Shown piece by piece: positions 12,101-27,100 of a stretch of 64,000 nt of DNA. The stretch is taken from positions 14,862,154 through 14,926,153 of the forward strand of contig NC_049991.1 of NCBI RefSeq assembly GCF_000003815.2. The letters run 5' to 3'. Positions within the stretch are counted from its first letter, which is position 1. Every line of letters starts with the position of its first letter. The DNA is from Branchiostoma floridae. Lineage: Eukaryota; Chordata; Leptocardii; Amphioxiformes; Branchiostomatidae. The position numbers and the translations under genes are program-made. Under the pieces are notes generated by a model that did no database searches, had not been told where the DNA came from, and saw only the letters and a list, made by a program, of their open reading frames with translations.

Positions 12101-15100
12101 TTCTTTTTCCTGTATATGGTGTCTATAAAAAATAAGTTTACACATTTTCTCGCACATCATAATTTGGTAAATGCAACTAAAATTTAATCCTTACTGCACA
12201 CTGGACACCACACTACAAACACTGTGACCTCTAGCCCTTTTTGCACATGTATGTTGTGTATTTCTTTGTAGGTTTTGTCATGTTTGTTATTTTCTTGGCA
12301 AGTTCTGGCTTCAGGCAAAGCATTGTTCTGCTCTGTCAATCTAGAGCAAACATAGAGATCTGCCAGTATGAACCTGTCTTACCAGCCTTATGAGTAGTCC
12401 CACTCAGTCCATCAGGCTTGGCTTCAGTACACAAGATACCATATGAGATAAATATGGGATATCCCTATATCTATACACCACCCACACATATAAACTCTTT
12501 ATCAACCTTTCTATCTGCCCGATTCTGTCACTTGGTCTTGGTTTCAGGTACACACGAACTGATATCGTACCATATGTACCAAATATATCCGTGCACTCAC
12601 ACGCAACCCTCTTATCAACCAAAGAAACTCCAGGCCTTACTTCCCCCATGAAATATTATCTGTCATTCCCCGATCTTCCCTTCGCTAAACACAGGTATAG
12701 CTTCACTTTGACACAAAAGAGACCAGTCTTCCCCTTTCAACCCCCGAATACCAGCAGATCACTTGCTTACAGACTGCATGTTTCACACAGGCAGGGCAGA
12801 CCGGGGCACAAAGGCCCCCTAAAAGCAAGTCAGGACCTTTGAGGTATTTGTTGACATGTTTCTGGTTTGCATTTGTCTTCTCCATTTCTCCACTTCTGTA
12901 TCGCCCCATGCTGATGTGACCTGCAGGTAAAGCATACCTGAACAAAAAACCTACTGAGTGATCATCAACTAGCTGTGATAATGGGGGTTGTTGTTTAGAT
13001 AGGAGGTGACAATTATGGCAAATTACCTGGCTGGTTAGGGGAGGAGCCATTTAACCACAGTGTTTAAGCTATCAGATGATGGCCTGTGGGACCAATAAGT
13101 CAGCCAGTTGGGTGCAGGACAGTTAACAAATGGTATACACACCTCTAATGGGATTTTTCAAGGTCTTCACTTGATTTACAATATCATCCTTTCAAGTTGA
13201 AGATTCAAATAACCTACATGGATAATACTATAGACGAGACTCCATGAAGTATTTTTCAAAATAAATCATTATTCTTATTCTTCTTGTAACAATGAAAATC
13301 AAAATGTGGTAATAAGTAATAGAATAGCCTGAAAGGGAGTTAGTTTAGTGGCCTATTGAGGCATACCAAGAAGACTGTCAAGGTGCAGGTGTTCCTTCTT
13401 AAAATCCCCACATTGAGGTCAGGGTTCAGTAGGCCTGGTGTCAGTCTGCCAGCACTGGAGTCTGGGTTGTGTGTGTCCATGTATGCAACTGGCACTCACA
13501 GCCAGTGATAGTATACAACATGGCAGTTTTCACACCAAATATTACAAAAATGGTTATATCTATCAATTTCATTTGCCTCTAGCCTCAAGAAGAAAAGAGA
13601 AATACAACTTGAGGCTCAAGAGACTAAGCATAACTCAAAATAAGAACATTTACCAGCTACCACATTTCAATGAAGACCGACCTTGGCTCAATTTCTGGGA
13701 GGTCAGCTAAGCTAAGTGAACTGTAGCTTGCAAAAAGACAGATGTCAAAGGTCAACATTAACAAAAACTCACTACAGTAAACAATTCTATTTCATAGTCT
13801 CCTGAGCATGGACCATTCATGTACTTCTTTCCTATTACATATAGTTATGTTTTTGGGAGAAGATGACACTGAAAAGTTGTACATATGGAGGAAAGCCATG
13901 TACATCTTTTAAGTTAAAAGTTACGTCTTGCATAACGCACATGGGGAGCATTTGTGATGAAACTTCAATTTAATTTTCATGGGACCAAACTGCTTTCCAC
14001 ACTAGCATTGAGTGTTATAGCCAAAGGGTGAGCTCCATATTTTACCATTTTCTGGTTAGCCCTCAGAAAACAGAACAGTCTGTTCCCCTGCAAAGAAAAC
14101 ATGGGAAACATTACTCCCAGTTCTGTGTCACTGCACAAACACCCCCCTGTCAATGCTGTTTGCTTGGCTGCCCTAAATAGAGAAGAGCATCTCCTGCTAA
14201 AAGGTACCCACTGGCAGAAAACAATGTCTACCTTTTACTGCACACAACAAAGGTACTTTCACCGGCCTGCAATGCAAGCTACCTGAGACGACATGGAAGA
14301 CAAACCAAGTGTTCTACACTACAGCTTCTATTACTTGGGGTGACAAGCAACCTTCTACCAGATGCCATCTGATCTGAATGTTACAACTACTGCAGCATGC
14401 CACATCAACCTTTACTTACTATGTCTCCACCCTAACCAAACAATTCATTATGATTTCTAAAAAAAAAAAACCATCCTACACTAGATCGTACTCTAAGGAA
14501 AGATGGAATACAGACAACCTCAAAGAATGCTTTAGCACACTTAAATGTGAAGCCAGATCATACTTAATATATAGTATTACAATTAGGGCTGCTCTTTTTC
14601 TTTACCTCTGGCAAAAAGTTTGAAATTAAAGACGGGGACCATGGATTGACAAGGTTTAGGCCTCGACAACGAAGCAGCTATGTTATAAGGCCAATGTCTC
14701 AACCTCATGCTTGCTTCTAGAAATGACTCTCCCCCAGGAGTCCATTATCAGCCAGTTATCAAGTTCATTAAGCTTAAAGGCCCATGGCCAGCTCCGCCAA
14801 ATGAGAGTGTTTGCATGACAAGTTTCCCTAGACATTTGGAAGTCTAGGTAAACACCATAGAGAGGGGGCACAAGATGCTCTGCTTATGAAACTTTATCTG
14901 CACCAAGTACATGCTTCAAGTACCAGTTTCATTTACAACTCATGTAGTAACAGATACAATTCACCATCATATATCATTTTCATCATCAAAGGCTACCTTG
15001 TACCATAGTAATACTCTCAAATGTTATAAGGGTTAAATTGTGAGCAATTCTAAAACATTTTATATATTACTTTAGAAGACAACTATTTCTTGTCCAAATC

Positions 15101-18100
15101 CATTCATGTTCAAAGGGCCAAAAATTGCAAACCCATAAAAGTTGACTGCATCACAACTTGCAATAAATCACTCCTACATTTGTATTTGAGTTGCAGCCTC
15201 TATAATGTATGCTGTGGGTCACACTGGACATAAAAATGACACCAGACAATTGTTTTGTACTCCCAATGACCCGTACCAATAACACATCCCTGGTTTACAG
15301 TCCTCTGAAGCTCCCTAACCAAATCCAGCTGGATGCTTTCAGCGCCCCTTCCCCTGAAAAAAATTTATGACTGGTACATTTTGATAAGCAACAGCCCTGT
15401 AGATATAGATTATCTCTTGGTATGCCTCTGACAACACTTCAGAGTGTCCCGGGAGACTCGGTACATAACTCACCCTCTCCTTCCATAACTGTTCAGGGGA
15501 CTGACCTGATTTCAAACTCCTCAGAGCAAAGGGCAAAAGTGGGCTTCATCTGCCTTTTATAAGGATAAAATTGTGACTGATAAAACTTCAAGAGGGTTTT
15601 ATCACTCATAAACTCCTGCTCGAATGACTTCTGGTAATTCACTTTACTTGAGCACCAGATGATTTTAGTTATCCCAGGTAACAAACTGGCACATCTTGGG
15701 TCAGAGTCTTCCTTAAGGCTTATTTTTCTTGGCCAAAAAATAAGAATGGGGGAGAAAAGACTGTCCATGAGTGCCTGGTCAGGCCCAAAGGGACAGATGA
15801 TAAGAGCCAGAAGTTGAGCCATCCTGATATTCCATGAGAGTCACCTTATCAGGGTGACACACCTGTAAAAGCACTATGTATAAACTCTGCATTTTTAATA
15901 AGTCTTCTGGTATTTTATGATTCATGAACAATTATGTGATCAGAGCATAATGCTCCCATTACACAACTGCTGTGATTTGCACAGCTGTTAACGATAGGTG
16001 CCAAGTGCCTAAATCAAGCATCAATAAAGGGTCACTCTTGCAATAATCTTGGCAATTATTAATGATCAAGGAAAAGTTATTGAGAGGAATATGAAGATTT
16101 GTGAGGCCAATTTTTTTCAATTTGGTGGTTCTCAAACATAAACAGTAATGCTGAACTGAATGATGGAATGAAAAGGGAAATGTCTGTACCTTGGTATACA
16201 GTTTCAGGAAAATACTGTTGTTTTCCTCCCACCCCTGTTTTCATCTTGTAATGAAAAACATTAACAAGGCTACGAGAACCAAGAATTTCCCTTTTGTTCT
16301 TGAAGTACAGTGTAACTTGATGCTTCTCTTCAGGAAAGTTCAGGATGAATGTACTTTCACTGGCTGGCAGGTGCAGGCCCACGCCCGTTTTTTACCATAA
16401 ACAAGCTACAGCCAATTACCAAGTACACCTGGGTAAGTGGGATGGAGGAAAAATAAGCAACTTGCATGGAGGAGTACAGACAAGTTATAGAAAATGCATT
16501 TTCTGCAATTCTGTGTCTAGAAAATCTTTCTCTTGTCTTTTTGGACAGACAGACAGGCTGAAATATTAATCAATCCCAACATTGCAACAAGCAAATTTCT
16601 GTCCTGGACGGAGGAAAGGGTCCTGAATCCCCTGCAAGGAATAGACCAACAAAGAATGGGCCATCCTGTACCAAAGGTAGAGGAGAAGCCATTTCATTGC
16701 ACAGCCTATTCGCCAGTGTATTTTGTGCAATTATCCGGCTGGTGCAATTATGCGAAGTTATTCAGCTGGACCAAACCAGTTTGGGATTCCATGCAGTTAA
16801 CAGAAGTGTGCGTTAATCCGTTGTGCAATTAACTGGCTTCTACCGCACCTACAGTTGGGATGAGCTAATCTCCAAGCAGATCCAACGGTAGCATAAGATA
16901 GTATCTGAAGCTGGCAGAGGAGTGAAGCTGGCTTAGATAGAAGTGTGTTTCGCTACCAGGGCTACATGGCAAATGGACACCTTTTGGCTGACAACACTCC
17001 TTGGCCAGTTGGGTATTATTTTATGCCATTATAGGATCTGCTTGGAGATTAGGGATGAGCAGCACCTGACAATGACCTGCATCAGCACCTGGCACTGATC
17101 AAGACAGCCCAGACCCTGGCTGGCGCCATCAGCCTGCCCTACCCCACCAGGGGTAAACAACCTCCAGTTTAGGAAACCTGCCTGCTAGACCATGCCTTGG
17201 ATCAGTCACCTACTGCCTATCAGCATTCCTGCACAAAACCCAAAGTGTGTAATTGAATAGAGGGCCAGGATAGTAGCTATCAACCGCATGGTAAACATTG
17301 AGACCCCGAGCTAAACATCTGGGTGTATAACCAACACTGTAAGAGAGAGCAGTGGGCCTGATACTTCTCTATCAGGAACCAGGATTGTGACACACAGAAA
17401 CGGTGCGGACGGCCAGGCAGGTAAATAAGACCCGCAGAAAGTGGAAGAATGTGCAGAATGCAGCATGGAAGGTGTTCAGGGATGTGAGGAATTTGTTTGA
17501 AGGCTGACAATGGTGCGATGTGTTTCCATTGGCTGTCAGTACACTGTTCCAGGGAGGGTTTGATATGGTTCACACTGCTTTGGGTGTCACTAAAGGTGCG
17601 TTTGATGCTCTGAACAATAGCCAAATATAATATTTCCTGTACAAAACAGATTGATACATGGAAGAATTTGACACAAAGAATGTATGACCTAAGGAAATGG
17701 TCTGCTAAAACACAAATATGTGAAATGTATCTGAATTTCCTAGTGAAGATGTCTTGCTGAAACCTTGTGGTCCCAAGTTTCACCACCTTTTACTTTTGTT
17801 TATAGACCTGTTACTCCACTGGAAGCCAGATAAGGAAAGACAACCTTCACTGCTAGTTCTTGTCCCTTTGGCACGTGAATGCCGGTGAATCGCTAGGAAG
17901 TCTCGGATGATATCAAATAAACACGACGCTAGGCAGCCTGAGTTTGTCTATCTGTGCAGGATACCAGAGCCAAGCCATATGGACGACTGCCAGACTCAAC
18001 AAACTTGCACTTGAATGAGAAATATGTGAGGTCCATCTGAAAAATATCATAATGATCTCCTTCCTAAAGTCTCCTACAAAGTATAAGTTCTGACGGACGG

Positions 18101-21100
18101 AGTTTCACTCAAAGTTTTAAGACTGGATGGAATGTTTGAACTTTTTTATTTTATCACTAGGTAAACTTACTTACTAAAAACTCCAAATACTGTTTTTCAA
18201 TTACTGTTGTAATTTTTTTTATTCTTAAACTTGCCCCTCCCTGTCAAAAAAGATATCCATTTGAGTATTGATTCTAAATTGCTAACTCTCGGATTTTATC
18301 ATAAACATCGCCATCTTTTCAATAAAATGGATATGATAATTGTACACAGTAGTTCAATATTCCACCATGGAAAGCACTTCTTGCCTTTTGCTACACATCT
18401 CTATCACTTGATCCTGCCTCGTTCTTAATAATTTATGTGCAATAATTTATGGGGAGAATAACAAACTGCATTGCTGACTGTGTTAGGATTAGGCTAGAAA
18501 GACTTGTCTGACAGGCAACCGAAATATAATCTTCGTATTTTCCCAAAAGATTCTCCTTGTGAAAATAAATTAAATATGTCATCTATAATGCATTGGTTTG
18601 AAAAATGGTTTAGCCTTTTTTTTCTTTTAAATATATTGCTTGAAGTATTCCATTCATTTTGCTAAGTGCTTCGGTACCTCCATAAATTAATGAAGACTCG
18701 CGCTCAGGTGATTCTACTTCATGCCTTACATTGCTAGCATTTGAATTGCCATTTGCTACAATGTTTTTACAATCAGAGGAGGTATGCTTGGCCAAACCTG
18801 GGGTATGCACACACACCTGGCTGTACTCCAGAGTGAACAGGCAAAGTTCATGTTTGCCATCTATCCCAGAAATGTGAGACTCACTTTATCAAAATAATGT
18901 TTGTCTCACTTTCTACAACCGTTGACTCGCCACATCAACTGTAATCAAGATGACACTGTTCAGAACTAAAAAGGCTGACATTTGTTCGTGAGTAAATACT
19001 GCATATTTCAATCCATTTCCATCCCAATGCAAAAATGTACTATTCCATATCAACTTTTGGCAGAAATTGACATATTCCAAAACATCATCCCACTCCAAAA
19101 TGGATTTTCCCATTTATACAAGAATGGACTCTTCCAGAACACCCCTATCTATGCAAAATGGACTGATCTATACGAAACATTTTCCATTCCAAAAATGAAA
19201 AAGTTGAATCCATTTGAAGATTTGGCGGGAGAAGAAGAAGAAGAAGAGACGCAACAAAAAAATAATATATTTGTATGGATTAGAATAGAAAAACAGTCTC
19301 CGTAGGTATGTTGTTTTCTGCAGTGTGTTGATGCAGCCAGAAGCTTGAGAAAGACAGTTCAGACAACCTTCTGTTAACATCTTCACAGTTCAAGAGTGTG
19401 ATCAAACTCCCATGACTCTTGTGAACACTTCACCTTTTTCTCTTATGACATTTCAGGAATGGCTCAGCACCAGGCCACCCTTGCCAGACATCACTTTTCG
19501 GATCAGAGTAGAGACATGTGCTGTGTGGAATGCCTGGCCGCAGTCCAGCACTCCAGTTCAATACTAAGACTCCCGATGGCAAGGAACCAAAGGGCCCAGG
19601 AACAAGGCTGGTTTAAATTTTCTCAGACTATGCGATAAGGAATAAGTTCGCTTTGACTAATCTGGAACAACAACAGCACCACTCCTGGAGGGGTATCACC
19701 TGTAGATAGCAGCTCAAGGGTCCTTCAGACAAATAAACCGACAGGGAGGTCGACCAACTTCAAACTTTAGGAAACCAGATCACCCTTATCCCTTCCACTT
19801 CTATCTCACTCTGACTCTCCTTCCCAGACTAAAGTATAGGTGGTCCTTTTCAATGGTATCATAATATTACAATACCATATCAGTACAACATGAAATTTTT
19901 GATATGTAATAGCTGTAAAAAAACAAACACAAAACACACGGAGGGCTCTATATTTAACCACACAAGTAGTCAAAATAAAAAAAATAAGGGTAGGGGTTAT
20001 CTCCTGATTGCGTTTCTCCCCCTCTTGTGCCTGGTTGTTTTTCATGGTACAGTCTTTATCAGTTGTCAGTTGGGACCAAATTTAAACAGTTCAGTTGAGG
20101 TATTTCTTTCGCCCTCCCCATAAAGCTGGGATTTAGAAGCAGAGTGGATAAACAACAGAGAGGAAGCGAACAAGAAACAGCAAAAATACTTTTTTTAGAC
20201 TTCAAAGACTTGCGTACCCTTTATCTATAGCCTTCCTGATATGTGTTTCTATTATCTACCTGCATTCTGACCTGGAAGTTCCACATTTTTCTACAGGTGA
20301 CACACCCATCTTTGTCAAGCAGATGTGACGTGTGTGTCAGATTTGTCTGACAGAGACTGTATTGTGTATATTTTGAGTTGGGTTCTCGAAGTGATTATGC
20401 ATCTCTAAGTTTACACCATTTACAGATACAAACTGCGTAGTCTACACCAGCTGGTTCTTCTCAACATGTGTGGTGATTTTAACAATTAGGACACAGATCG
20501 AGACTTAGGTTCAAATTTCTCTGCACAAAACCATACACACGCTCCAGGCCTGTCAGGGATGCATTCAATGCACTACAGACCACCCCCACCTAACTCCTTC
20601 TGCTTTTCCCCCTACCCGTTCACCTTTTCCCCCGGACTTCTCCTTAACCCCCGCTGTACTTCATCTGTGCCCCCGTCATTCCTCTTTACCCCCGGTGTAA
20701 TTCTGCTTTTCCCCCGCCCTTCTGCTTTACCCCCAATGGCCGCCGTCAACACGAATTTCACGTAGTCGACACGAAAATCGTTCGGAAAGTAACAATAACG
20801 GTTGCGCCACGGAACATGAAATAGCCTATGCTCTAGTACACATTCTGGGCCACCTTTCTGCCAAGTGGCGTTTCACAGCTCCTTCCCATTCTGAACTGAA
20901 AAGCCATGTGCCCTCAGTAGCGCGTCGTTTGTGGCACTCCACTACTACATGTACTTCCTGGAGGCTGGGTGGTGGAGCGATTGAGGCCGGCACGCTGTGC
21001 CGTATGCCCCGGTGACGATCGGGCGTTTCGCTAAGTTCGGCACCGATATGGTTACCCAGGACCCCAGGACTAATAGGTTGTTCTGTTTAAAGAGGGACAC

Positions 21101-24100
21101 ACCGACCCAGGTTGGAAACAACGCAGGTAAAAGTCCCTCCGTGTCGATCCGAGGAGCAAGGTCGTGCCCGTGAATAGGCACTGCGTCTCAGCCTGACCAG
21201 CATAGTGGAACCCAACTATTTTTTTATCTCACTGTGACTTCTCGGTATGCTTAGTAAAGAAAGAGTACATTTCATAATATACCCCTTTTTTTTAAAACTC
21301 GCTATGTCCATTTACAGTCCCTTAGTACCAAGATATCATGGGCTCTCTTCATACATTTCTTGTTACTCGCATGTATTGTACGCCCTGCGGCATTTCGACT
21401 GTTCCCACACGTTCTGCATGCCAAAGATCCAGCCACCCTTCCTTGACTTATACTTTTCACAAACACAAATACAGACGCACGGTACTGAAACCACAGCATA
21501 CGTGACGTGACGTATTAAAGATGCTGCAACAAACATTTTATGAAGATCTGTTACATCAAGTGAAAACTTCAAATGCTACATGTATACATGGAACGATTCC
21601 GACCCTTTAATAGTGTACGCATTCTGTGCCTGACTTTAGTGAATTGATTCTGCACTCTCTGTGTACCTCATTCCCATAGTATATTGTTACCATCACTTCA
21701 CCATTGCATTTATAAGAATGACAAGGTCCTGAATTTGATGCCAAGCCTAATGATTTTCTAAAAACGCCTCAAAACCCCGGCCTCAAGCGCTCCACCGCCC
21801 AGGCCACCACTAGTTGCATTTAAGTACGTGGGGCACCACAAACTACGCGCTGCTGATGGCACATAGCTTTTCAGTTCAGAATGGGAAGGAGTTGTGAAAC
21901 GCCACTTGGCAAAAAGGTGGCCCAGAATGTGTACTAGAGCATAGGCTATTTCATGTTCCGTGGCGCAACCGTTATTGTTACTTTCCGAACGATTTTCGTG
22001 TCGACTACGTGAAATTCGTGTTGACGGCGGCCATTGGGGGTAAAGCAGAAGGGCGGGGGAAAAGCAGAATTACACCGGGGGTAAAGAGGAATGACGGGGG
22101 CACAGATGAAGTACAGCGGGGGTTAAGGAGAAGTCCGGGGGAAAAGGTGAACGGGTAGGGGGAAAAGCAGAAGGAGTTAGGTGGGGGTGCAGACTAACAA
22201 CTATTCTATGATTTCTATAATGTCAGATCAATAATGAATTACTTATTCATCTATGACTAAGTTGTCCTAAGTTTGATGACTAAAAAATGCTTCGAAATCG
22301 AGGGTGTTTCTAACTTATGTTACCCTTGTCAAAAAACATATGCAGGACAGTTTGAATACACAATTTTCGCTACCTAAAGAAGGCATTTCACTTCTCAAAA
22401 TAAGTGACTTTGAACAGATGCTGCTATGACAGTTCCCAGTGATAATAGCATTTTCCAGAGCTCAAGTAAAGGCAGAAGCTATGAGCCCACTGTCAACCCA
22501 GCTTGGGATCACCAGAGTCCTGTTTATTTCATTCCAGCCAAATATTTACCATTCAGATAAGTACAGTCAGGAATAAACAGCAGAATATTTGGGGACAACA
22601 GCTTGTATGTTTTGACATTTTCTCTCTGAATAAAGCTAGCAGGAAAGTTGAGATCAAAGCTAGCTGACTTCTCCTATCCCGTCATCTGTCAACAAGTCCT
22701 GAAGATGTCAACAAACCAAGAGCTAGTGTATCTTTCTTGTCAGCAGTTCCTTCTGCAGGTTCAGGAGAGGCTGTCATGCTGTGACCCCTCCACTCCAGCC
22801 TTCCTCTTTCTGACCCTGCCCGAGGGTTTATGTTACACATGGTTCCATCTCATGTAGGGGTCACTGTCAACTCCACTATCACTCAGTGTCAGTCACAAGG
22901 CTCCCAAGGACTCTACAGAAGCATTAAAGACAGATATAGCAGCTTTGGCAGGCCACCCTAGGTCACTGAATATCCTCCTGAGATGCAGGAAGATACCACA
23001 CCTAAGTCCCTCAAGCTGTGTGACCACCAGCAATGTACCTGGTATGCTAAACAGCTTCTGCATCCTTCACTCTCAGTTTTCCTTCTCTGTATTCATATGT
23101 CAGTACAAGGATCAGGCAAACACAACAAAGGATAGATCTTTGCAGAAGTTGTATATCCCCTTGGCCCCTACCCAACAACTTATGCCATTGATGGTGTAGC
23201 ACCATGCTTTCCTATTTTGTACAGATGCATGCAAGGTAATGGGCTGAAAGATGGTGCACTTGGGTCAATGGATTCATGCGCACAGATGCAAAGGGTACAG
23301 TGCTGTCACATACGTCCCATCATGAGATATAAACAAAAATAGATTTGCACCTGTTTTTTTTTAAGTTTATGCATTCTAAAAAAACAACAACATAAAACCA
23401 AAAAAATGCATCTAGATCAGTTATCAACAAAGCCACAAATGTCAGATTTCCACGACTAAATATTTTTAAAATGTTGGTGCTACTCTTTATTCAAAATGGA
23501 GCTTATAGCTCACCCCAGGGTTTCTATCTATTGTGTCTAGACGGAAAAGGGCGGGGCTGACCACACCCATTTAGGTACCAACCTAATCGCCCTGCAGTTG
23601 ACTACAATAACACTAGCCATACATATACTGACAACACATCATAGCCCTGCCCACTTTTGCGTAATGACTGTAGGTATCATCTATCAAATTTTCTCTAGAA
23701 GGGCACATCACTTTTAGCCAACAAGGAATGTTCTAGTATATAAATATATCATGCAGCTCCAAATATATATTCACCTCATCCGGTCCAAAATCTGCTTATA
23801 GTAACCACAATGTCTGTTCCAATATAAATTTTAGGCAATTGACAAAGGAAAAAACCTTTTGTCAGTAAAGTCTTGTACCCACACTGTGCAATCATGCATA
23901 CATGAAATCATAATGGCTCTTGGGTAACACACACAATAATTTTGGCACAGATGTGTCCTTGATGCAGTACTTAATTGAAGTACCCTTTGTTGGTCCTCAT
24001 TTAAAAGTGGCTTATGATGGTTATGCCCCCCCCCCCCCTAAAAAACAAGCCTGTTTTACTCACGTGCAAAGGATGGACTGGTCTTCTCGATCTGAAACAC

Positions 24101-27100
24101 AAATATAGGAAAATATATCAAAGAAGGTTTAGACATTAGAAATTCCTCCAATGATTGTAAAAGCCTCCAACAACTGTAAGAAACTTATCTCATACTACAA
24201 CTTCTGTATTAGTTAGATAAGCGTTAAGTTATAGAACTGTAGTTATGTAGATGCCATACTTTGTACCCCGTACAATTGTTGTGCAATAAAACTATATATA
24301 TATACATAATAAAAGGAGTCAGTTTCCTGTCAAAGAAAATCATACATCCTGAAATCAAAATAACTTTTAACACAAAAATAATCAGCTCACAAATCACTTA
24401 GATTTGAAACATATCATTATGTACACATAACATGTCATCAATGCAAAGAAGACAACTTATTATCTACAATGGAACATCAGTACAAATGCTCTTCTATGGA
24501 TTACCAATAATTGAAGTAGACAAAAACTGCACAAAAATCAATTTCTAAGAAACATGACCAGTATCTGTACATCTACGTGTTACGAAACATCCTACATAAC
24601 ATAACAAATTCACCACATACAATTTTGTGAACTTAAAGTAAGACAATTCAAGCTCATTTCCTCCATTTGGACTAGTCTTTAACCCTTTAATCAATACAAG
24701 ACTTCTGATGAGCTAAGTGAATGACACAAGCAACCAACTGAGGAACAAGCAAGCCCCTTCTGTTTTATTCTCTACCAGAAACAGGAGCACAGTTGGAAGT
24801 TTATCCAATTTCCAGTTCATGACACTGTTCCAACATAGTCTTCAGGGAACAGTTCAAAGGCCAAGAAGTTATTAGAATGAGGTCAACATCACAAATCTGG
24901 ATATTTCCTAAATCTGAATATTTAACATGGTATAGTAGGTGACCCCATGACACTTCCAAATTATATCATGAGCATGCAATGCCGGAATAACTGTTCCCAA
25001 GCAGTATAAGAGCACAGTAGTAGCATAGAGTACTTTCGGCCAGGTAGGAATGTTGACTGTTGAATTCTGCATTGTGTTCTGGTAGTGGTAGGGCAAACAA
25101 TACCAACAAGTCACCTTTAAAATCTTGAGACTCTTTTGCTTAGCTTCAGACACTGGCATTGTCCAACAAGCAGATGCAACAGAGAGAGCCATGCTAGTAA
25201 ACTGGTAATAATACCTTTATATCATGTGTGTGGCTAAATTTGTTGAAAAACATCTAAATTGAGCACTGGACATCCATGCAAGTATCTACACAGTGTAATA
25301 ACACATAAGACATTCTCGGAGATAAATCCCTACATTACACCAACGATGATTGGCTTGAACCAGTATTTGACCTTTCACCTCCCCTGCTAGGAAGGCATTC
25401 TTTACCATACCCTTGAAATACGCAGACAAGGTCACAGAAATGTTGACAAGTCTTAGGGGAGCAACCAGGTGAAAAGTTGTGGTTTTGAAGGGCTAACACT
25501 TAAGATACCTCAAGGATTACCTGTCAGCCTAATTACAGAATCTACATCCTTCTCTTCTTGACTTTGGTTGTTTATGAAAATAGAGTTTCTGTTCAGACAA
25601 ATGGTGATCAAACAAGGGCCAGTTTGGGAAGCTGCATTTGTTGTTTCTCGCCACCACGTTATTTACTGAAAACCTGGGCTGGAATGTCAAACAAAACGGA
25701 ACCACCAGCACATGTGGTCATTCTGGCATCTTGATGTCTTATCTTCCATGCATAGTTTTCCGAGAAGCCTTGGCCCCTTGGTTACAGGGAATCTTCCTTC
25801 CTTCATCTTATCTATTGCAGAAAGAGAATGCTCTTTTCAGAAAGCTCTAACAAATTTACAACAAACAAACTAATTTTCAACTTGAATTATGGATGTAAGG
25901 ATGGCGTAAATTTGTGTATAATATTAATTGTTCCAGAGTATCAGGACCTATTTGGTCCATAATATTGATAACATTTAAGAAGTGTCAAATGTTGACTTAT
26001 TATTTTTCCCCCTACGATCATGGCAGGAACAAAAAAAAAGTAACATTCTAATTTACTTGTTTACATGTCTTTGTCCTTTGTCAAGCCTTCCATTCATAAT
26101 TGACATAATCAGGTCAAAACATGGCCACTTTCCATGTGAAAGCTGTTTAGAGCAAATCCAAGTTGCCAACAACAAGTGACAGTGCCGTTATTTAGAGTTA
26201 GGAGAAAGAAAAACACCAGGCAGACATAGCCATTTTGTTTAGGCTATGTACCATGGGGGGATGTTGATTTGCCCTTGGCTTGCCCATGACAGTGAAAGTA
26301 ACCCGAAGTCCAATAACTCTGCAGGCAGACATCAGCCTGGTTCACGTTTACCTACAGATTTACGACACAGGCCTTGAGGGTGGATTTTCCCTATTGTAAG
26401 GAATTCTACCCAATTTTTCCCTTCCTCCATACAGTTGGTGAAGACCACAGTGGGGTTACCAACCCCCAAGCAAATCTGATAAGCAACAAGTCTGACTGTA
26501 GTTTCAATTATTCAGGAATGTCAATAAATCACTGGTTGTACATCCAGACAGAAGAAGAGTCAATGCGGAATGCTTGCAATGGCTGAATGCTATCGTGTGT
26601 CATATCTATAACTCAGTGGAGTTACTGTACATGAATGAGAAATCACACACTCAGGTGAACAGCAGGTATTTTCCTGGAGGTGATGACGTGTTTTGTATCA
26701 TACAAACATTACGAACACTTGTAACAACAAAGTTAATGACTCTTAATTCACAGTCATCTACAAGCCTAGCATCAAGCCAAATCTTTTCACACATGATAAA
26801 AGTTTAAAACTGGGACATGTTCCAGACACTTAAGTACTTTCATCTATTATGTTACACATATATATTACAGACTATAATAAGCAAATATGCTGAATTGAAA
26901 GGAAAAAGATAAGCTTATCTGTTGAAACATCTGCCCTTATGTTGGTAGATACCTTTAGCTAGCTTTGGCACTGTTCCATTCGAGGATTATATAAACTAGA
27001 GCCAGATGCTTTGTGTAGCTATTTCCACTGATTCTAGCTTACTTCAGCAAAAGAAACCAATCTAATACTAACCATTTGTGTCACATTATCTTGATAAAAT

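Noticed and set aside
17280-17786. 168-codon open frame on the minus strand in the largest myosin intron
   Set aside because: No recognisable domain, Cys/His/Ile-rich composition typical of chance frames, no supportive splice or promoter context.
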